Shown: in pieces, positions 43,757-52,186 of the stretch | Layout of the letters: the number at the start of each line of letters is the position of its first letter | Numbering within the stretch: position 1 is the first letter of the stretch | Assembly (NCBI GenBank): GCA_003138895.1 | Contig: PLHJ01000006.1 | Coordinates: 112,248-176,247 of the forward strand | DNA: 64,000 bases | Source of the DNA: Acidimicrobiaceae bacterium | GTDB taxonomy: Bacteria > Actinomycetota > Acidimicrobiia > Acidimicrobiales > RAAP-2 | Reading direction: 5' to 3' | Notes under the pieces: model-generated | Databases searched by the model: none | What the model was told of the DNA's origin: nothing | Seen by the model: the letters and a program-made list of their open reading frames with translations, nothing else | Position numbers and translations under genes: made by a program

Positions 43757-45466
43757 GTGGACGCCCCGCGGGCCGTGCGCGTCGTCACGGAAGTCGCGGC
43801 CCTCGCTCGTCCCTTTGATTACGCCCTTACGCCCGAGACCGAACAAGCATCGGTGGGTGACCGCGTGCGGGTCAATTTACACGGCCGTTCTGTACGCGGC
43901 TGGGTGGCGTCAATGACGACGAGCGAGCTTCATTTAAAGCCCGTACTGAAGTGGTTGGGTTATGGGCCACCCGCGTCGCTCGTGCCCCTTTTGTCCTGGG
44001 CGGCCAAACGGTGGTGTGCCCCCGAATCGCGCTTCTTTCTTGCTTCGTCACCGAAGCGAATCATCACGCAGCTGCCGACACCGCCGAGCAAAGTGTCCCT
44101 TGCCGACAACGTCAGGGCGCAACTCGTGTCGCTCGAGCCAGGTGTCGTGCGTCTTGCTCCTTGCGTTGACCCGCTGGGGCTCATTTTGGGCGCCTATGAA
44201 TCGACGCTGGAGCGTGAAGGCAGCCTGCTCGTGTTAGTGCCTAACGAGGCGTGGGCGCAGCGTCTTCGTGGACGACTCGCACAGCGCGGCTGCGCCGTGG
44301 CTTCGGGCGACGACGAATGGGACCGGATGCGTGCCTCGTGGCCAGTGGTCGTGGGACCACGAAGCGTGGCGTTTTCTCCCGTTGAAAAAGTAGCGGGTTG
44401 CGTAGTGATTGATGCCGATGATCAGGCATTTCACTCGGAAGCGTCACCCACCTGGAACGCCGCGACGGTTATGGTCGAACGCTGCTCGAACGACGAGGCG
44501 CCGTTATGGCTCACGTCGGCGTTACCGTCGCCGACGTTGCTCGAAACCGCGCCGCTTCGGGTGCTTGCAAACGAGAGTGAGAACTGGCCGCGCTGCGTGG
44601 TGCTCGACCGGCGTGCGAGCGACCCCCACAGCGGTGTGCTCGATTCCGACGCCCTGAACGCCGCACACGAAGCGCTCGAGGGAACACGTGAGGTGGCGGT
44701 GGTGGTCGTGTTGCAACGTCTCGGCAACGGACGACTCTTTGCGTGCGCGAAGTGCGGCGAGCTGGCTCGTTGCCTCGTTTGTGAACAGGCTGAAGAAGAA
44801 GTGGACGGGGGACTCTCGTGTGGCGAACGACACGATGTGCGAGCAGTCTTCTGTCGCCATTGTGGTTCAACGAAACTCCGACGTGTTCGTTCGGGAGTCA
44901 CAACGCTTGCGCGTGACGTGGCGGCCCAGTTGGGATGTGCCGTGAGCGAGGTCACGAGTGCGACAGATCCTTTAGCGCCGCTTGCTCGCGTGGTGGTTGG
45001 CACCGAAGCAGTCTGGCAACGCGTGCGAAGTACCGACGTCGTGATTTTTGTTGATTTTGATCAGTACCTGCTCGCACCACGCGAGACAGCTCGTCGAGAA
45101 GCACTACTCGCAGTGGCGAAGGCTGGTCGCTTGGTCGGTCCGCGGTCATCAAACTCGGGATTGGTGATTGTCCAGACGCGTCGAGGCGAAGATCTCGTGT
45201 TAGGCGCCCTTACGTCCGGTGACGTGACGACCGTGATGAACGAAGAAGTCGATATTGCGAAGTTGTTGGAACTACCGCCGTACGTCGCCATGGCAGAGAT
45301 TTCTGGTGATGCAGCGAGCACGTTCGTCGGCGAACTTGGTGCCTCGGTTCGGGTGTCACGAGTGGGCGATGCGTACGTGGTTCGCGCCCCGGACACGGCG
45401 ACACTCACGAGTGCACTGAACGCGACTGCTCGACCAAGTGGCAAATTGCGAATCGCCGTCCACTAG
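43757..45466 (+). CDS. priA: PriA-like protein without helicase motifs
   Basis: A 569-residue homologue of primosomal protein N', shorter than the 700 or so of active PriA. The N-terminal 3'-DNA-binding domain (RVVTEVAALARPFDYALTPE) and a zinc region with cysteine pairs (CAKCGELARCLVC, CRHC, about 335-375) remain. The ATPase core has lost its Walker A GxGKT and the DEEH box, where VIDADDQAFHS stands instead. This loss is typical of actinobacterial PriA, so a structural rather than unwinding role is likely. The GTG start abuts the metK stop. Confidence 0.88.
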   Translation: MDAPRAVRVVTEVAALARPFDYALTPETEQASVGDRVRVNLHGRSVRGWVASMTTSELHLKPVLKWLGYGPPASLVPLLSWAAKRWCAPESRFFLASSPKRIITQLPTPPSKVSLADNVRAQLVSLEPGVVRLAPCVDPLGLILGAYESTLEREGSLLVLVPNEAWAQRLRGRLAQRGCAVASGDDEWDRMRASWPVVVGPRSVAFSPVEKVAGCVVIDADDQAFHSEASPTWNAATVMVERCSNDEAPLWLTSALPSPTLLETAPLRVLANESENWPRCVVLDRRASDPHSGVLDSDALNAAHEALEGTREVAVVVVLQRLGNGRLFACAKCGELARCLVCEQAEEEVDGGLSCGERHDVRAVFCRHCGSTKLRRVRSGVTTLARDVAAQLGCAVSEVTSATDPLAPLARVVVGTEAVWQRVRSTDVVIFVDFDQYLLAPRETARREALLAVAKAGRLVGPRSSNSGLVIVQTRRGEDLVLGALTSGDVTTVMNEEVDIAKLLELPPYVAMAEISGDAASTFVGELGASVRVSRVGDAYVVRAPDTATLTSALNATARPSGKLRIAVH

Positions 45467-45473
45467 GCGGCGG

Positions 45474-45479
45474 TAGCGT
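45474..45479 (+). promoter_or_regulatory. -10 element, def operon
   Basis: TAGCGT followed by exactly 6 bases and the def ATG. It would start a def-fmt-rpe-rib transcript independent of metK-priA. Confidence 0.45.
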
Positions 45480-45485
45480 GGAAGC

Positions 45486-46019
45486 ATGAAAACGATGCCC
45501 ATCCGCCAATACGGTGATCCTGTGCTGAATCAAAAGACGGCCGATATCACGAACATTGACGGGGCAATCGCGGCGCTCGCGGAGACCATGATTGAGACCA
45601 TGTACGAAGCGCCAGGAGTGGGACTCGCGGCCAACCAGGTAGGCGTGCAAAAGAGTCTCTTCGTCTACGACAAGGGCGAAGGCGCCATCGTTGTCGTGAA
45701 CCCTCGGATTGTCGAAAGCGACGGTGAGTGGACCTACGAGGAGGGCTGTTTGTCGGTGCCGGGCCTGAGTTGGGAAATCACGCGACCTAATCGCATTCAC
45801 TTAGTCGGACTTGATCTCGATGGCAATGAAATCAGCGTCGAAGCAGACGAATTTGAAGGCCGCATTTTTCAACACGAAATGGATCACTTAAATGGCGTGT
45901 TGCTTATCGAACGCCTCGACGACGACCAACGACGAGACGCGAAGATATTGTTGCGTAAACGTTCGTTGAGTTTCACTTCGCCGGACCCCGACGGGCTGTT
46001 CCAACTGCACGATGAGTAA
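45486..46019 (+). CDS. def: peptide deformylase
   Basis: A 177-residue metalloenzyme that removes the formyl group from nascent proteins. Motif 1 is GVGLAANQ, motif 2 EEGCLSVPG with the metal Cys, and motif 3 FQHEMDHLNG with two metal His and catalytic Glu. Full length. fmt, which adds the same formyl group, begins on the next base after its stop. Confidence 0.97.
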   Translation: MKTMPIRQYGDPVLNQKTADITNIDGAIAALAETMIETMYEAPGVGLAANQVGVQKSLFVYDKGEGAIVVVNPRIVESDGEWTYEEGCLSVPGLSWEITRPNRIHLVGLDLDGNEISVEADEFEGRIFQHEMDHLNGVLLIERLDDDQRRDAKILLRKRSLSFTSPDPDGLFQLHDE

Positions 46020-46913
46020 GTGAAAATTGTTTTCCTCGGGACGCCCGAGGCCGCAGTGCCATCTCTCGAAGCTCTCGTCGAGGCGGGTCACGAGGTAGTC
46101 ACGGTTGTGACGCGTCCGGACCGTCGACGAGGACGAGGTGGCGAACTGAGCCCGAGTCCCATAAAGCAAGCAGCGCAGCAGCTTGGTCTCCCAGTCGTGC
46201 ACCGCCTGAGTGACCTCGAAGGACTCGACGCCGATCTTGGCGTCGTCGTGGCGTACGGCGCGTTACTACCCGGGTCGTTGCTCGAACGTTTGCCAATGGT
46301 GAACGTTCACTTTTCTTTGTTGCCGCGCTGGCGAGGAGCGGCCCCGGTGGAACGGGCCCTCCTCGCCGGCGACGACGAAACGGGAGTGTGTCTCATGGGG
46401 CTTGAAGAGACCCTCGACACGGGACCGATTTACGCGACAGCAAAAACGTCCATCGGCGAAAAAACGGTGCACGAATTGCTGCACGAACTCGCCGAGTTGG
46501 GAGCGGAGCTCTTGGTGGCGACGCTCGCGAGCGAGGGAGGTCTCGGAGAAGGAACTCCTCAGCACGGTGAAGCTACCTACGCAAAGAAGTTGACGACCGA
46601 GGATTTCAGACTTCTTCCCTCCAGTAGTGCGGCGTATCTTTCTCGTCAGGTACGCCTCGGAAGGGCCTTCACGTTCATCGGGGGACGGCGAATACGCGTA
46701 CTTTCGGCGCACGTGGTGAACGGCGTGTCCGTGGCTCCGGGTCAACTTGCGCTGCTGGACACGTCGCCTCTGTTGGGCAGCGCCGATGGTGCGTTGCAAT
46801 TGCAGTGGGTCCAAGAAGAAGGAAAACGACGCTCGGAGGCGAGCGAGTGGTGGCGTGGCGCGCGCCTCAATCGTGAGAGCACCTCTTGGGGCGAAGAGGC
46901 CCTTAGTCTGTAA
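46020..46913 (+). CDS. fmt: methionyl-tRNA formyltransferase
   Basis: A 297-residue enzyme formylating initiator Met-tRNA. The N-terminal FLGTPEAAVPSLEAL, the catalytic NVHFSLLPRWRGAAPVERALLAGDDETG with the SLLP signature, and a C-terminal OB-like domain are present. The usual length is about 310, so it is slightly short at the C terminus. GTG start directly after the def stop. Confidence 0.95.
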   Translation: MKIVFLGTPEAAVPSLEALVEAGHEVVTVVTRPDRRRGRGGELSPSPIKQAAQQLGLPVVHRLSDLEGLDADLGVVVAYGALLPGSLLERLPMVNVHFSLLPRWRGAAPVERALLAGDDETGVCLMGLEETLDTGPIYATAKTSIGEKTVHELLHELAELGAELLVATLASEGGLGEGTPQHGEATYAKKLTTEDFRLLPSSSAAYLSRQVRLGRAFTFIGGRRIRVLSAHVVNGVSVAPGQLALLDTSPLLGSADGALQLQWVQEEGKRRSEASEWWRGARLNRESTSWGEEALSL

Positions 46914-46915
46914 GG

Positions 46916-47605
46916 GTGAAAGAGCGTGAACCGGGAGAAACTGGCCGACTCCGCATAGCGCCGTCTATCTTGTCGGCGGATTTTGGTTCACTCGCCGACG
47001 CCGTAAGGGGTGTGGACGTCGAGACCGACTGGTTGCACGTGGATGTCATGGACGGTCATTTTGTTCCGAACGTTTCGGTTGGTCCGCCCGTCGTCAAGTC
47101 ACTTCGTCGCTACAGCAACAAATTCTTCGATTGCCATCTCATGATGAGCGAACCGGGACGTTATCTCGAAGCCTTTCGTGACGCTGGTGCCGACGGTTGC
47201 ACCGTGCACGTCGAAGTAGGAGACACCGCTGCACTTATTGAACAGGCTCGCTCACTTGGCTTACGAGTTGGTCTAGCGGCGAATCCCGACACGCACTTCT
47301 CGGCCGTTTCACCCTATCTATCGAGTATTGACCTCTTGCTATTGATGACGGTCTTTCCAGGTTTTGGTGGTCAGTCCTTTATTGCCGAGGTCATGCCCAA
47401 GGTGGAAGAAGCTCGACGTGTTATTGACGAAGAGGGACTGAACGTCGATATTGAAGTGGACGGTGGTATTGACACAACCACGATTCCGGTGGCCGTAAAA
47501 GCCGGTGCCAACGTTTTTGTCGCTGGCAACGCCATATTCGCGAAGCCCGACCCCGAAGAGGCCGCTCGCCAACTACGCGAATCAGCGCTCGCTCGTACGT
47601 CATGA
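46916..47605 (+). CDS. rpe: ribulose-phosphate 3-epimerase
   Basis: A 229-residue TIM barrel interconverting ribulose-5-P and xylulose-5-P. LSADFGSLAD, HVDVMDGHFVPN with metal and base residues, DCHLMMSEP, MTVFPGFGGQSFI and EVDGGID are all diagnostic. GTG start two bases after fmt; the stop overlaps ribD by four. It links pentose phosphates to the riboflavin genes, whose RibBA uses ribulose-5-P. Confidence 0.95.
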   Translation: MKEREPGETGRLRIAPSILSADFGSLADAVRGVDVETDWLHVDVMDGHFVPNVSVGPPVVKSLRRYSNKFFDCHLMMSEPGRYLEAFRDAGADGCTVHVEVGDTAALIEQARSLGLRVGLAANPDTHFSAVSPYLSSIDLLLLMTVFPGFGGQSFIAEVMPKVEEARRVIDEEGLNVDIEVDGGIDTTTIPVAVKAGANVFVAGNAIFAKPDPEEAARQLRESALARTS

Positions 47606-48594
47606 CGAGTGATCACTTTTTTCAAGAGGCAATGCTTCGGGCCGTTGAACTCGGTAACGGTGCTCGACGTATAGCGCCACCCAATCCCTGGGTGGGAGCT
47701 GTCGTTGTTGACGCCAAGGGAACGATTGTTGGCGAAGGAGCAACGAACGCTCCTGGCGGTCCTCACGCCGAAATAGTGGCCCTTGATGACGCGGGGGAGA
47801 AGGCTCGCGGCGCCACGCTCGTGGTCACACTCGAGCCCTGCAACCATCGGGGAAAGACGGGACCTTGCACCGAGCGAATCATTGCCGCCGGCGTTGCTCG
47901 CGTGGTTTTCTCTATTGAAGATCCCGATCCGCTCGTTGGTGGCGCAGGGCGAGCTCGCCTCAAAGATGCGGGCATCGAGGTCGTCGAAGGAGTGGAGAGT
48001 GCATTAGTCGGCGAGCAATTGCGGGCGTACGCCTGGCATCGAACGACCAATCGTCCGTGGGTGGTTTTGAAAGTCGCTTCGACCATGGATGGACAAGTCG
48101 CCATGGCTGACGGTACGAGTCAGTGGATTACTGGTGAACAAGCACGCTACGACGCTCACGAACTTCGTGCCGATTCACAGGCAATCCTCGTAGGGGCGGG
48201 AACCGTGCGTTCGGATAATCCTTCGTTAACGGCGCGACTGAATGATGAGGTTTTCGAACCGCTGCGCGTCGTGCTCGGCACGGTTGCGCGCGACGCTCGC
48301 GTGCAACCGTGCCTCGAACGCTCGGGCGAACTCGCGTTGATATTGGACGAACTCGGTCAACTCGGCATTGTCCAGTTGCTTGTGGAGGGTGGACCAACGA
48401 CGGCGAGTGCGTTCGTGGAGCACGATCTCGTGAACCATATTGTCTGGTACTTCGCGCCGGCCTTGGCGGGAAGCTGCCACGGTGCCGGAGCGCTTAGAAG
48501 CTTGCAAACAAAGACGATTTCCGAGCTTCGCCGAGGTCGAGTGGTCGCCACTCGTCAAATCGGCGAAGATATACGTGTTGACCTGGAGGTCTGA
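47602..48594 (+). CDS. ribD: RibD, pyrimidine deaminase / reductase
   Basis: A 330-residue bifunctional riboflavin enzyme. The N-terminal deaminase (about 1-145) has zinc ligands in GGPHAEIVAL and LEPCNHRGKTGPC. The C-terminal reductase (about 150-330) has KVASTMDGQVAMADGTSQWITG and LVEGGPTTASAF. The reductase is somewhat short between its first strands and LVEGG. The stop overlaps ribBA by one base. In many actinobacteria ribE follows; here it does not. Confidence 0.93.
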   Translation: MTSDHFFQEAMLRAVELGNGARRIAPPNPWVGAVVVDAKGTIVGEGATNAPGGPHAEIVALDDAGEKARGATLVVTLEPCNHRGKTGPCTERIIAAGVARVVFSIEDPDPLVGGAGRARLKDAGIEVVEGVESALVGEQLRAYAWHRTTNRPWVVLKVASTMDGQVAMADGTSQWITGEQARYDAHELRADSQAILVGAGTVRSDNPSLTARLNDEVFEPLRVVLGTVARDARVQPCLERSGELALILDELGQLGIVQLLVEGGPTTASAFVEHDLVNHIVWYFAPALAGSCHGAGALRSLQTKTISELRRGRVVATRQIGEDIRVDLEV

Positions 48595-49814
48595 TGGCAC
48601 TCTCAACAATTGAAGAAGCAATCGAGGCCCTGCGACGAGGCTCGATGGTCGTGGTGGTTGACGACGAGGACCGCGAAAACGAGGGCGACCTCATCATGGC
48701 CGCCGAAGACGTGACGAGCGACAACATGGCTTTTTTCTTGGAGTACACCTCGGGTGTTTTTTGTGTGCCGCTTGAATCGCAGCGCGCTGATGAGTTGGAC
48801 CTACCACTTATGGTGGTTGCAAATACCGAGGCCCAACGAACGGCGTTCACGGTGAGCGTGGATTACCGTCACGGCACGACGACGGGAATTTCTGCGTCCG
48901 ACCGCGCGGCGACGGTTCGTTCCTTGGTTAATCCGTCAACCAAACCGAATGATCTCAATCGACCTGGTCACATTTTTCCGCTTCGCTACCGTACCGGTGG
49001 CGTTCTAAAGCGCGCGGGTCACACTGAAGCCACGGTGGACCTTTGCCGGTTGGCTGGTAAATCGCCGTCCGGCGTGCTTTGTGAAGTAGTGACCAAGGAC
49101 AAGACGGGTATGGCGCGGCTACCCGAACTCGAAGTCTTTGCGGCCGAACACAATCTGCCGCTCGTAAGCATTGCCGACCTCATTCGCTATCGCCGCCACC
49201 ACGAGAAATTAGTGAAACGCGTAGCCGAAGCATCGCTTCCCACCGAGCACGGGATGTTTCAAACCTACGTTTACGAGAACGTCTTAAACGGTGAACAACA
49301 CGTGGCCATGGTGTACGGGGACCTTGCAACGCAACGCGACGTTCTTGTTCGCGTGCACTCTGAGTGTTTGACGGGTGACGTCATGGGATCGATGCGTTGC
49401 GACTGTGGACCACAATTGCAGACCGCGCTCGCCAAAGTGGCGGCCGAAGGAGCTGGTGTCGTGGTGTACTTGCGAGGCCACGAAGGTCGAGGCATTGGAC
49501 TCGCCCACAAGATTCGCGCCTACGCGCTCCAAGAAAATGGTCGCGACACGGTCGAAGCAAATATTGAACTTGGCCTGCCCGTTGATTCGCGCGAGTACGG
49601 CATTGGTGCACAAATTTTGGTGGACCTCGGTGTGACCCGTATGCGACTTATGACGAACAACCCGGCCAAGTATGGCGGTCTCGAGGGCTTTGGCCTCACG
49701 ATTGTGGAACGCGTTCCTATTGAGAGCCTTCCCACCGAATTCAATATTGATTATTTACGCACCAAGCGCGAGAAGTTAGGCCACATGCTGGAAGGACTCG
49801 ATGACGTCGAGTAG
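48594..49814 (+). CDS. ribBA: RibBA, DHBP synthase / GTP cyclohydrolase II
   Basis: A 406-residue fusion providing both riboflavin precursors. Residues 1-200 are DHBP synthase with DDEDRENEGDLIMAAE and HTEATVDL. Residues 205-400 are GTP cyclohydrolase II with the zinc site SECLTGDVMGSMRCDCGPQL and REYGIGAQIL. Both halves are intact. The ATG is coupled to ribD and the end overlaps ribH by 14 bases. Confidence 0.97.
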   Translation: MALSTIEEAIEALRRGSMVVVVDDEDRENEGDLIMAAEDVTSDNMAFFLEYTSGVFCVPLESQRADELDLPLMVVANTEAQRTAFTVSVDYRHGTTTGISASDRAATVRSLVNPSTKPNDLNRPGHIFPLRYRTGGVLKRAGHTEATVDLCRLAGKSPSGVLCEVVTKDKTGMARLPELEVFAAEHNLPLVSIADLIRYRRHHEKLVKRVAEASLPTEHGMFQTYVYENVLNGEQHVAMVYGDLATQRDVLVRVHSECLTGDVMGSMRCDCGPQLQTALAKVAAEGAGVVVYLRGHEGRGIGLAHKIRAYALQENGRDTVEANIELGLPVDSREYGIGAQILVDLGVTRMRLMTNNPAKYGGLEGFGLTIVERVPIESLPTEFNIDYLRTKREKLGHMLEGLDDVE

Positions 49815-50343
49815 CAAAACGACGTTCGACGAATCAGTCCACGACGTTTTTCGACCACGAGTTGGTAATTACGTCGAAGGTTCCACCAATGGCGTAGGTC
49901 TTCGCATCGCCATTGTGTGCGCTCGCTTTAATGGTGCCATCACGTCGCGTCTACTGACGGGCGCACTCGACGCACTCGACGCCGCAGGGGTAGGTAGAAG
50001 TGACGTAAGCGTGGCGTGGGTGCCTGGTGCTTTTGAGGTGCCGCTACTCGCGGACGCTCTGGTGCGGTCCGCCAGTGGCGTTGACGCGGTAATCACACTC
50101 GGGGCCGTGATTCGCGGAGAAACCGGTCACTATGAAGTGGTGGCGGGGGAGTGTGCTCGAGGCGTCCAAGACGTGCAGTTGCGTTCGGGCGTGCCAGTGA
50201 TATTTGGAGTATTAACCGTCAACACGGTGAAACAGGCACTTGAGCGCTCACTGCCTGACGACACGAACAAGGGTCGAGAAGCAGCCCATACCGCGATTGA
50301 AATGGTGAGGGCGTTGCGCGAAGGATTTGTGGCCCCCAAGTGA
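49801..50343 (+). CDS. ribH: 6,7-dimethyl-8-ribityllumazine synthase
   Basis: A 180-residue lumazine synthase condensing the RibA/RibD product with DHBP. ARFNGAITSRLL, VPGAFEVPLLADAL and GAVIRGETGHYEVVAGE with the catalytic His match the family, and the C-terminal helix RGREAAHTAIEM is present. About 20 residues longer at the N terminus than most. Riboflavin synthase, which uses its product, is missing from the window. Confidence 0.95.
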   Translation: MTSSSKTTFDESVHDVFRPRVGNYVEGSTNGVGLRIAIVCARFNGAITSRLLTGALDALDAAGVGRSDVSVAWVPGAFEVPLLADALVRSASGVDAVITLGAVIRGETGHYEVVAGECARGVQDVQLRSGVPVIFGVLTVNTVKQALERSLPDDTNKGREAAHTAIEMVRALREGFVAPK

Positions 50344-50546
50344 GTCTGCTGGGTCGTGTGGTTGATTTCGACGACGCTCGAGGAGACGGTCATTTTGCGT
50401 TCGACGACGGAACCCTGCTTTATTTTCACTGTGTGAGCATCGCCGACGGCAGTCGAACTATTTCGTCCGGTGCTCGCGCGACCGCGATGCGCCAAACGGG
50501 CCTACAAGGTCACGACGAGGCGGTCGACATTCGTCCAATCAGGTAG
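50340..50546 (+). CDS. small cold-shock-domain-like protein
   Basis: A 68-residue protein with the rhythm of a cold-shock fold: LGRVVDFDDARGDGHFAFDDG, then LYFHCVSI in place of the RNP2 FVH strand, and a closing ARATAMRQTGLQGHDEAVDI barrel strand. The nucleic-acid-binding aromatics of RNP1 are mostly lost, so it may not bind RNA like CspA. The GTG start overlaps the ribH stop. The stop overlaps the convergent DUF1844-like gene by eight bases. Confidence 0.7.
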   Translation: MSLLGRVVDFDDARGDGHFAFDDGTLLYFHCVSIADGSRTISSGARATAMRQTGLQGHDEAVDIRPIR

Positions 50547-50838
50547 CGTCACTCGCGCGCTCGAAGACCGTTCGAATTTCCGCAACGGCGTGGGCAAAGA
50601 GTTCGGAGTGTTCACCAAGTCGGTCACCCAAAGTGTCGACAATTCCTCCGGCGGCGTCGATGGCGAGGCAGGCTTGATCGAGTTGTGGGGGAGTGGCGGC
50701 TAGGTGGATTGCCGCTAATTGAATGAGGTGAAAAACGTGGTTGCCAATGATGTCTTCGACGGGTTCGTCTTGAAGTGCGACGATGTCCTCGTCGCTCAGC
50801 CCGCGGGGCACCTGATCGCTAGAGGAGTCGAAAGCCAC
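50539..50838 (-). CDS. DUF1844-like protein
   Basis: A 99-residue helical protein with HLIQLAAIHLAATPPQLDQACLAIDAAGGIVDTLGDRLGEHSELFAHAV, which fits the DUF1844 pattern. I place the start at GTG 50838, 8 bases after minus-strand TAAGGT, because residues of the longer reading from 50904 look non-conserved and hold no better signal. The function of the family is unknown. It often lies beside infC, as here, in divergent orientation. Confidence 0.75.
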   Translation of the reverse strand: MAFDSSSDQVPRGLSDEDIVALQDEPVEDIIGNHVFHLIQLAAIHLAATPPQLDQACLAIDAAGGIVDTLGDRLGEHSELFAHAVAEIRTVFERASDAT

Positions 50839-50990
50839 GTCTGCTAACCTTATTTGGTAGTTCACAGCAAGTGAGGTTGTCTCGTACGACCTCCACCTAG
50901 CCACCCAAGGTGCGCCGGGTTAGACAGTATTTACTGCCTCGCTTGCCGTGGCGGCGTCATCGAGACGTCGAGCTGAGCAAGGAGAGAACT
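50839..50990 (+). promoter_or_regulatory. infC upstream region and leader
   Basis: TAGACA at 50921-50926 is a -10 candidate for infC, giving a leader of about 60 bases. It overlaps a small palindrome, CAGTA-TT-TACTG, at 50925-50936. AAGGAGAG at 50979-50986 is a strong Shine-Dalgarno. In other bacteria such leaders mediate L20 or IF3 control, which I cannot see directly here. Confidence 0.4.
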
Positions 50991-51596
50991 ATCGCAACAG
51001 TGCCCGGTGATCACCGCGTTAATGAACGTATCCGCGTTGAATCCGTCCGTCTAATCGATGCCGAGGGTAACCAGTTGGGTGTTGTGAGTAGCCGCGAGGC
51101 ACTTGCAATGGCTCAGGCCCAGGACCTGGATCTTGTAGAAATTGCCCCCACCGCCGATCCGCCGGTGTGTCGCATTATGGACTACGGAAAGTTCAAGTTT
51201 GACGAGGCTCAAAAGGCCAAGGAATCGCGACGCAAGACCCAGAACGTCGGCGTTAAAGAGATGAAGTACCGGCCAAAAATTGGTCCGGGCGACTTTGATA
51301 CAAAGACGCGACTCGTCGAGCGGTTCTTGAGTGAGGGTCACAAGGTAAAGGTCACGATTATGTTTCGCGGTCGCGAATCGGCGCACCCTGAACTCGGCAA
51401 GAAAATTCTTGATCGCATTGTCGAACGAGTTGCTGACGACGGGAAGGTCGAATCAGCCGCCAAGCTCGACGGACGCAACATGATCATGGTGTTGGGCCCC
51501 GAAAAGAAGGCCAAGCCCGCCAAGGCCGCGGCGACACCGAGTAGTACGCCCGATGCGTCAACCGACGTAGCGACAGAGATAGTTGAGGAGAGTTGA
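50991..51596 (+). CDS. infC: translation initiation factor IF-3, probable ATC start
   Basis: A 201-residue IF-3. The N domain (HRVNERIRVESVRLIDAEGNQLGVV) and C domain (MKYRPKIGPGDFDTKTRLVERFL, TIMFRGRESAHPELG) are complete, followed by an Ala/Pro/Lys tail. The strong AAGGAGAG lies four bases before ATC at 50991, where homology begins. No ATG is available, and the GTG at 51000 is too far from the Shine-Dalgarno. infC with AUU or AUC starts is well known and lets IF-3 repress itself. A reading from 50910 has a non-conserved N terminus. Confidence 0.93.
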   Translation: MATVPGDHRVNERIRVESVRLIDAEGNQLGVVSSREALAMAQAQDLDLVEIAPTADPPVCRIMDYGKFKFDEAQKAKESRRKTQNVGVKEMKYRPKIGPGDFDTKTRLVERFLSEGHKVKVTIMFRGRESAHPELGKKILDRIVERVADDGKVESAAKLDGRNMIMVLGPEKKAKPAKAAATPSSTPDASTDVATEIVEES

Positions 51597-51597
51597 A

Positions 51598-51792
51598 ATG
51601 CCAAAGATGAAGACCGACAGTGGCGCAAAAAAGCGCATCAAAGTAACCGGAACCGGTCGTCTGCGACGCGGCAAGGCCTTTCGTGCGCACCTCTTAGAGA
51701 AGAAGTCGTCAACGCGAACGCGTCGCTTGGGGCGAGAGACCGACGTCGCTCCTGGCCAGGCAAAGAACATCAAGAAGTTAATGGGTCTGTAA
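51598..51792 (+). CDS. rpmI: 50S ribosomal protein L35
   Basis: A 64-residue basic ribosomal protein with MPKMKTDSGAKKRIKVTGTGR and the C-terminal KNIKKLMGL. GAGGAGAG before the ATG is its Shine-Dalgarno. It lies one base after the infC stop, and a reading from 51583 merely reads into infC. Confidence 0.96.
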   Translation: MPKMKTDSGAKKRIKVTGTGRLRRGKAFRAHLLEKKSSTRTRRLGRETDVAPGQAKNIKKLMGL

Positions 51793-51820
51793 GAAATCGT
51801 AAGAGGAAAGAAGGTTTGAC

Positions 51821-52180
51821 ATGGCACGTGTAAAGCGCGCAGTAAACGCTAAGAAGCACCACAAGGCCGTACTCGAAGAGGCCAAGGGTTACTACGGTGA
51901 CCGCAGCCGTACGTTCCGAGCCGCCAACCAGGCAGTACAGCACTCGGGCGTCTACGCGTTTCGAGACCGCCGAGCTCGCAAAGGTGAATTTCGTAAGCTC
52001 TGGATTCAGCGCATCAACGCCGGCACTCGCCAGCACGGTGTGAGTTACAGCAAGTTTATCGCGGGACTAAACGCCGCTGGCATCGAGGTCGACCGTCGTA
52101 TGTTGGCTGACCTCGCCGTCAACGACAACGCAGCGTTCGCGGCTCTCGTGGCCCAGGCGTCCCAAGCGCTCTCGAAGTAG
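51821..52180 (+). CDS. rplT: 50S ribosomal protein L20
   Basis: A 119-residue ribosomal protein that nucleates 50S assembly. [26 protein letters not shown] and [20 protein letters not shown] are typical. AAGAGGAAAGAAGG precedes the ATG. In several bacteria L20 represses the infC-rpmI-rplT mRNA. Confidence 0.97.
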   Translation: MARVKRAVNAKKHHKAVLEEAKGYYGDRSRTFRAANQAVQHSGVYAFRDRRARKGEFRKLWIQRINAGTRQHGVSYSKFIAGLNAAGIEVDRRMLADLAVNDNAAFAALVAQASQALSK

Positions 52181-52186
52181 GTCGCT

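Noticed and set aside
47590..47602. FMN riboswitch before the riboflavin genes
   Set aside because: rpe and ribD overlap and fmt abuts rpe; no untranslated leader exists.
50925..50936. CAGTATTTACTG palindrome as an operator
   Set aside because: Only five-base arms, and no second copy was noticed; may be chance next to an A/T-rich -10.
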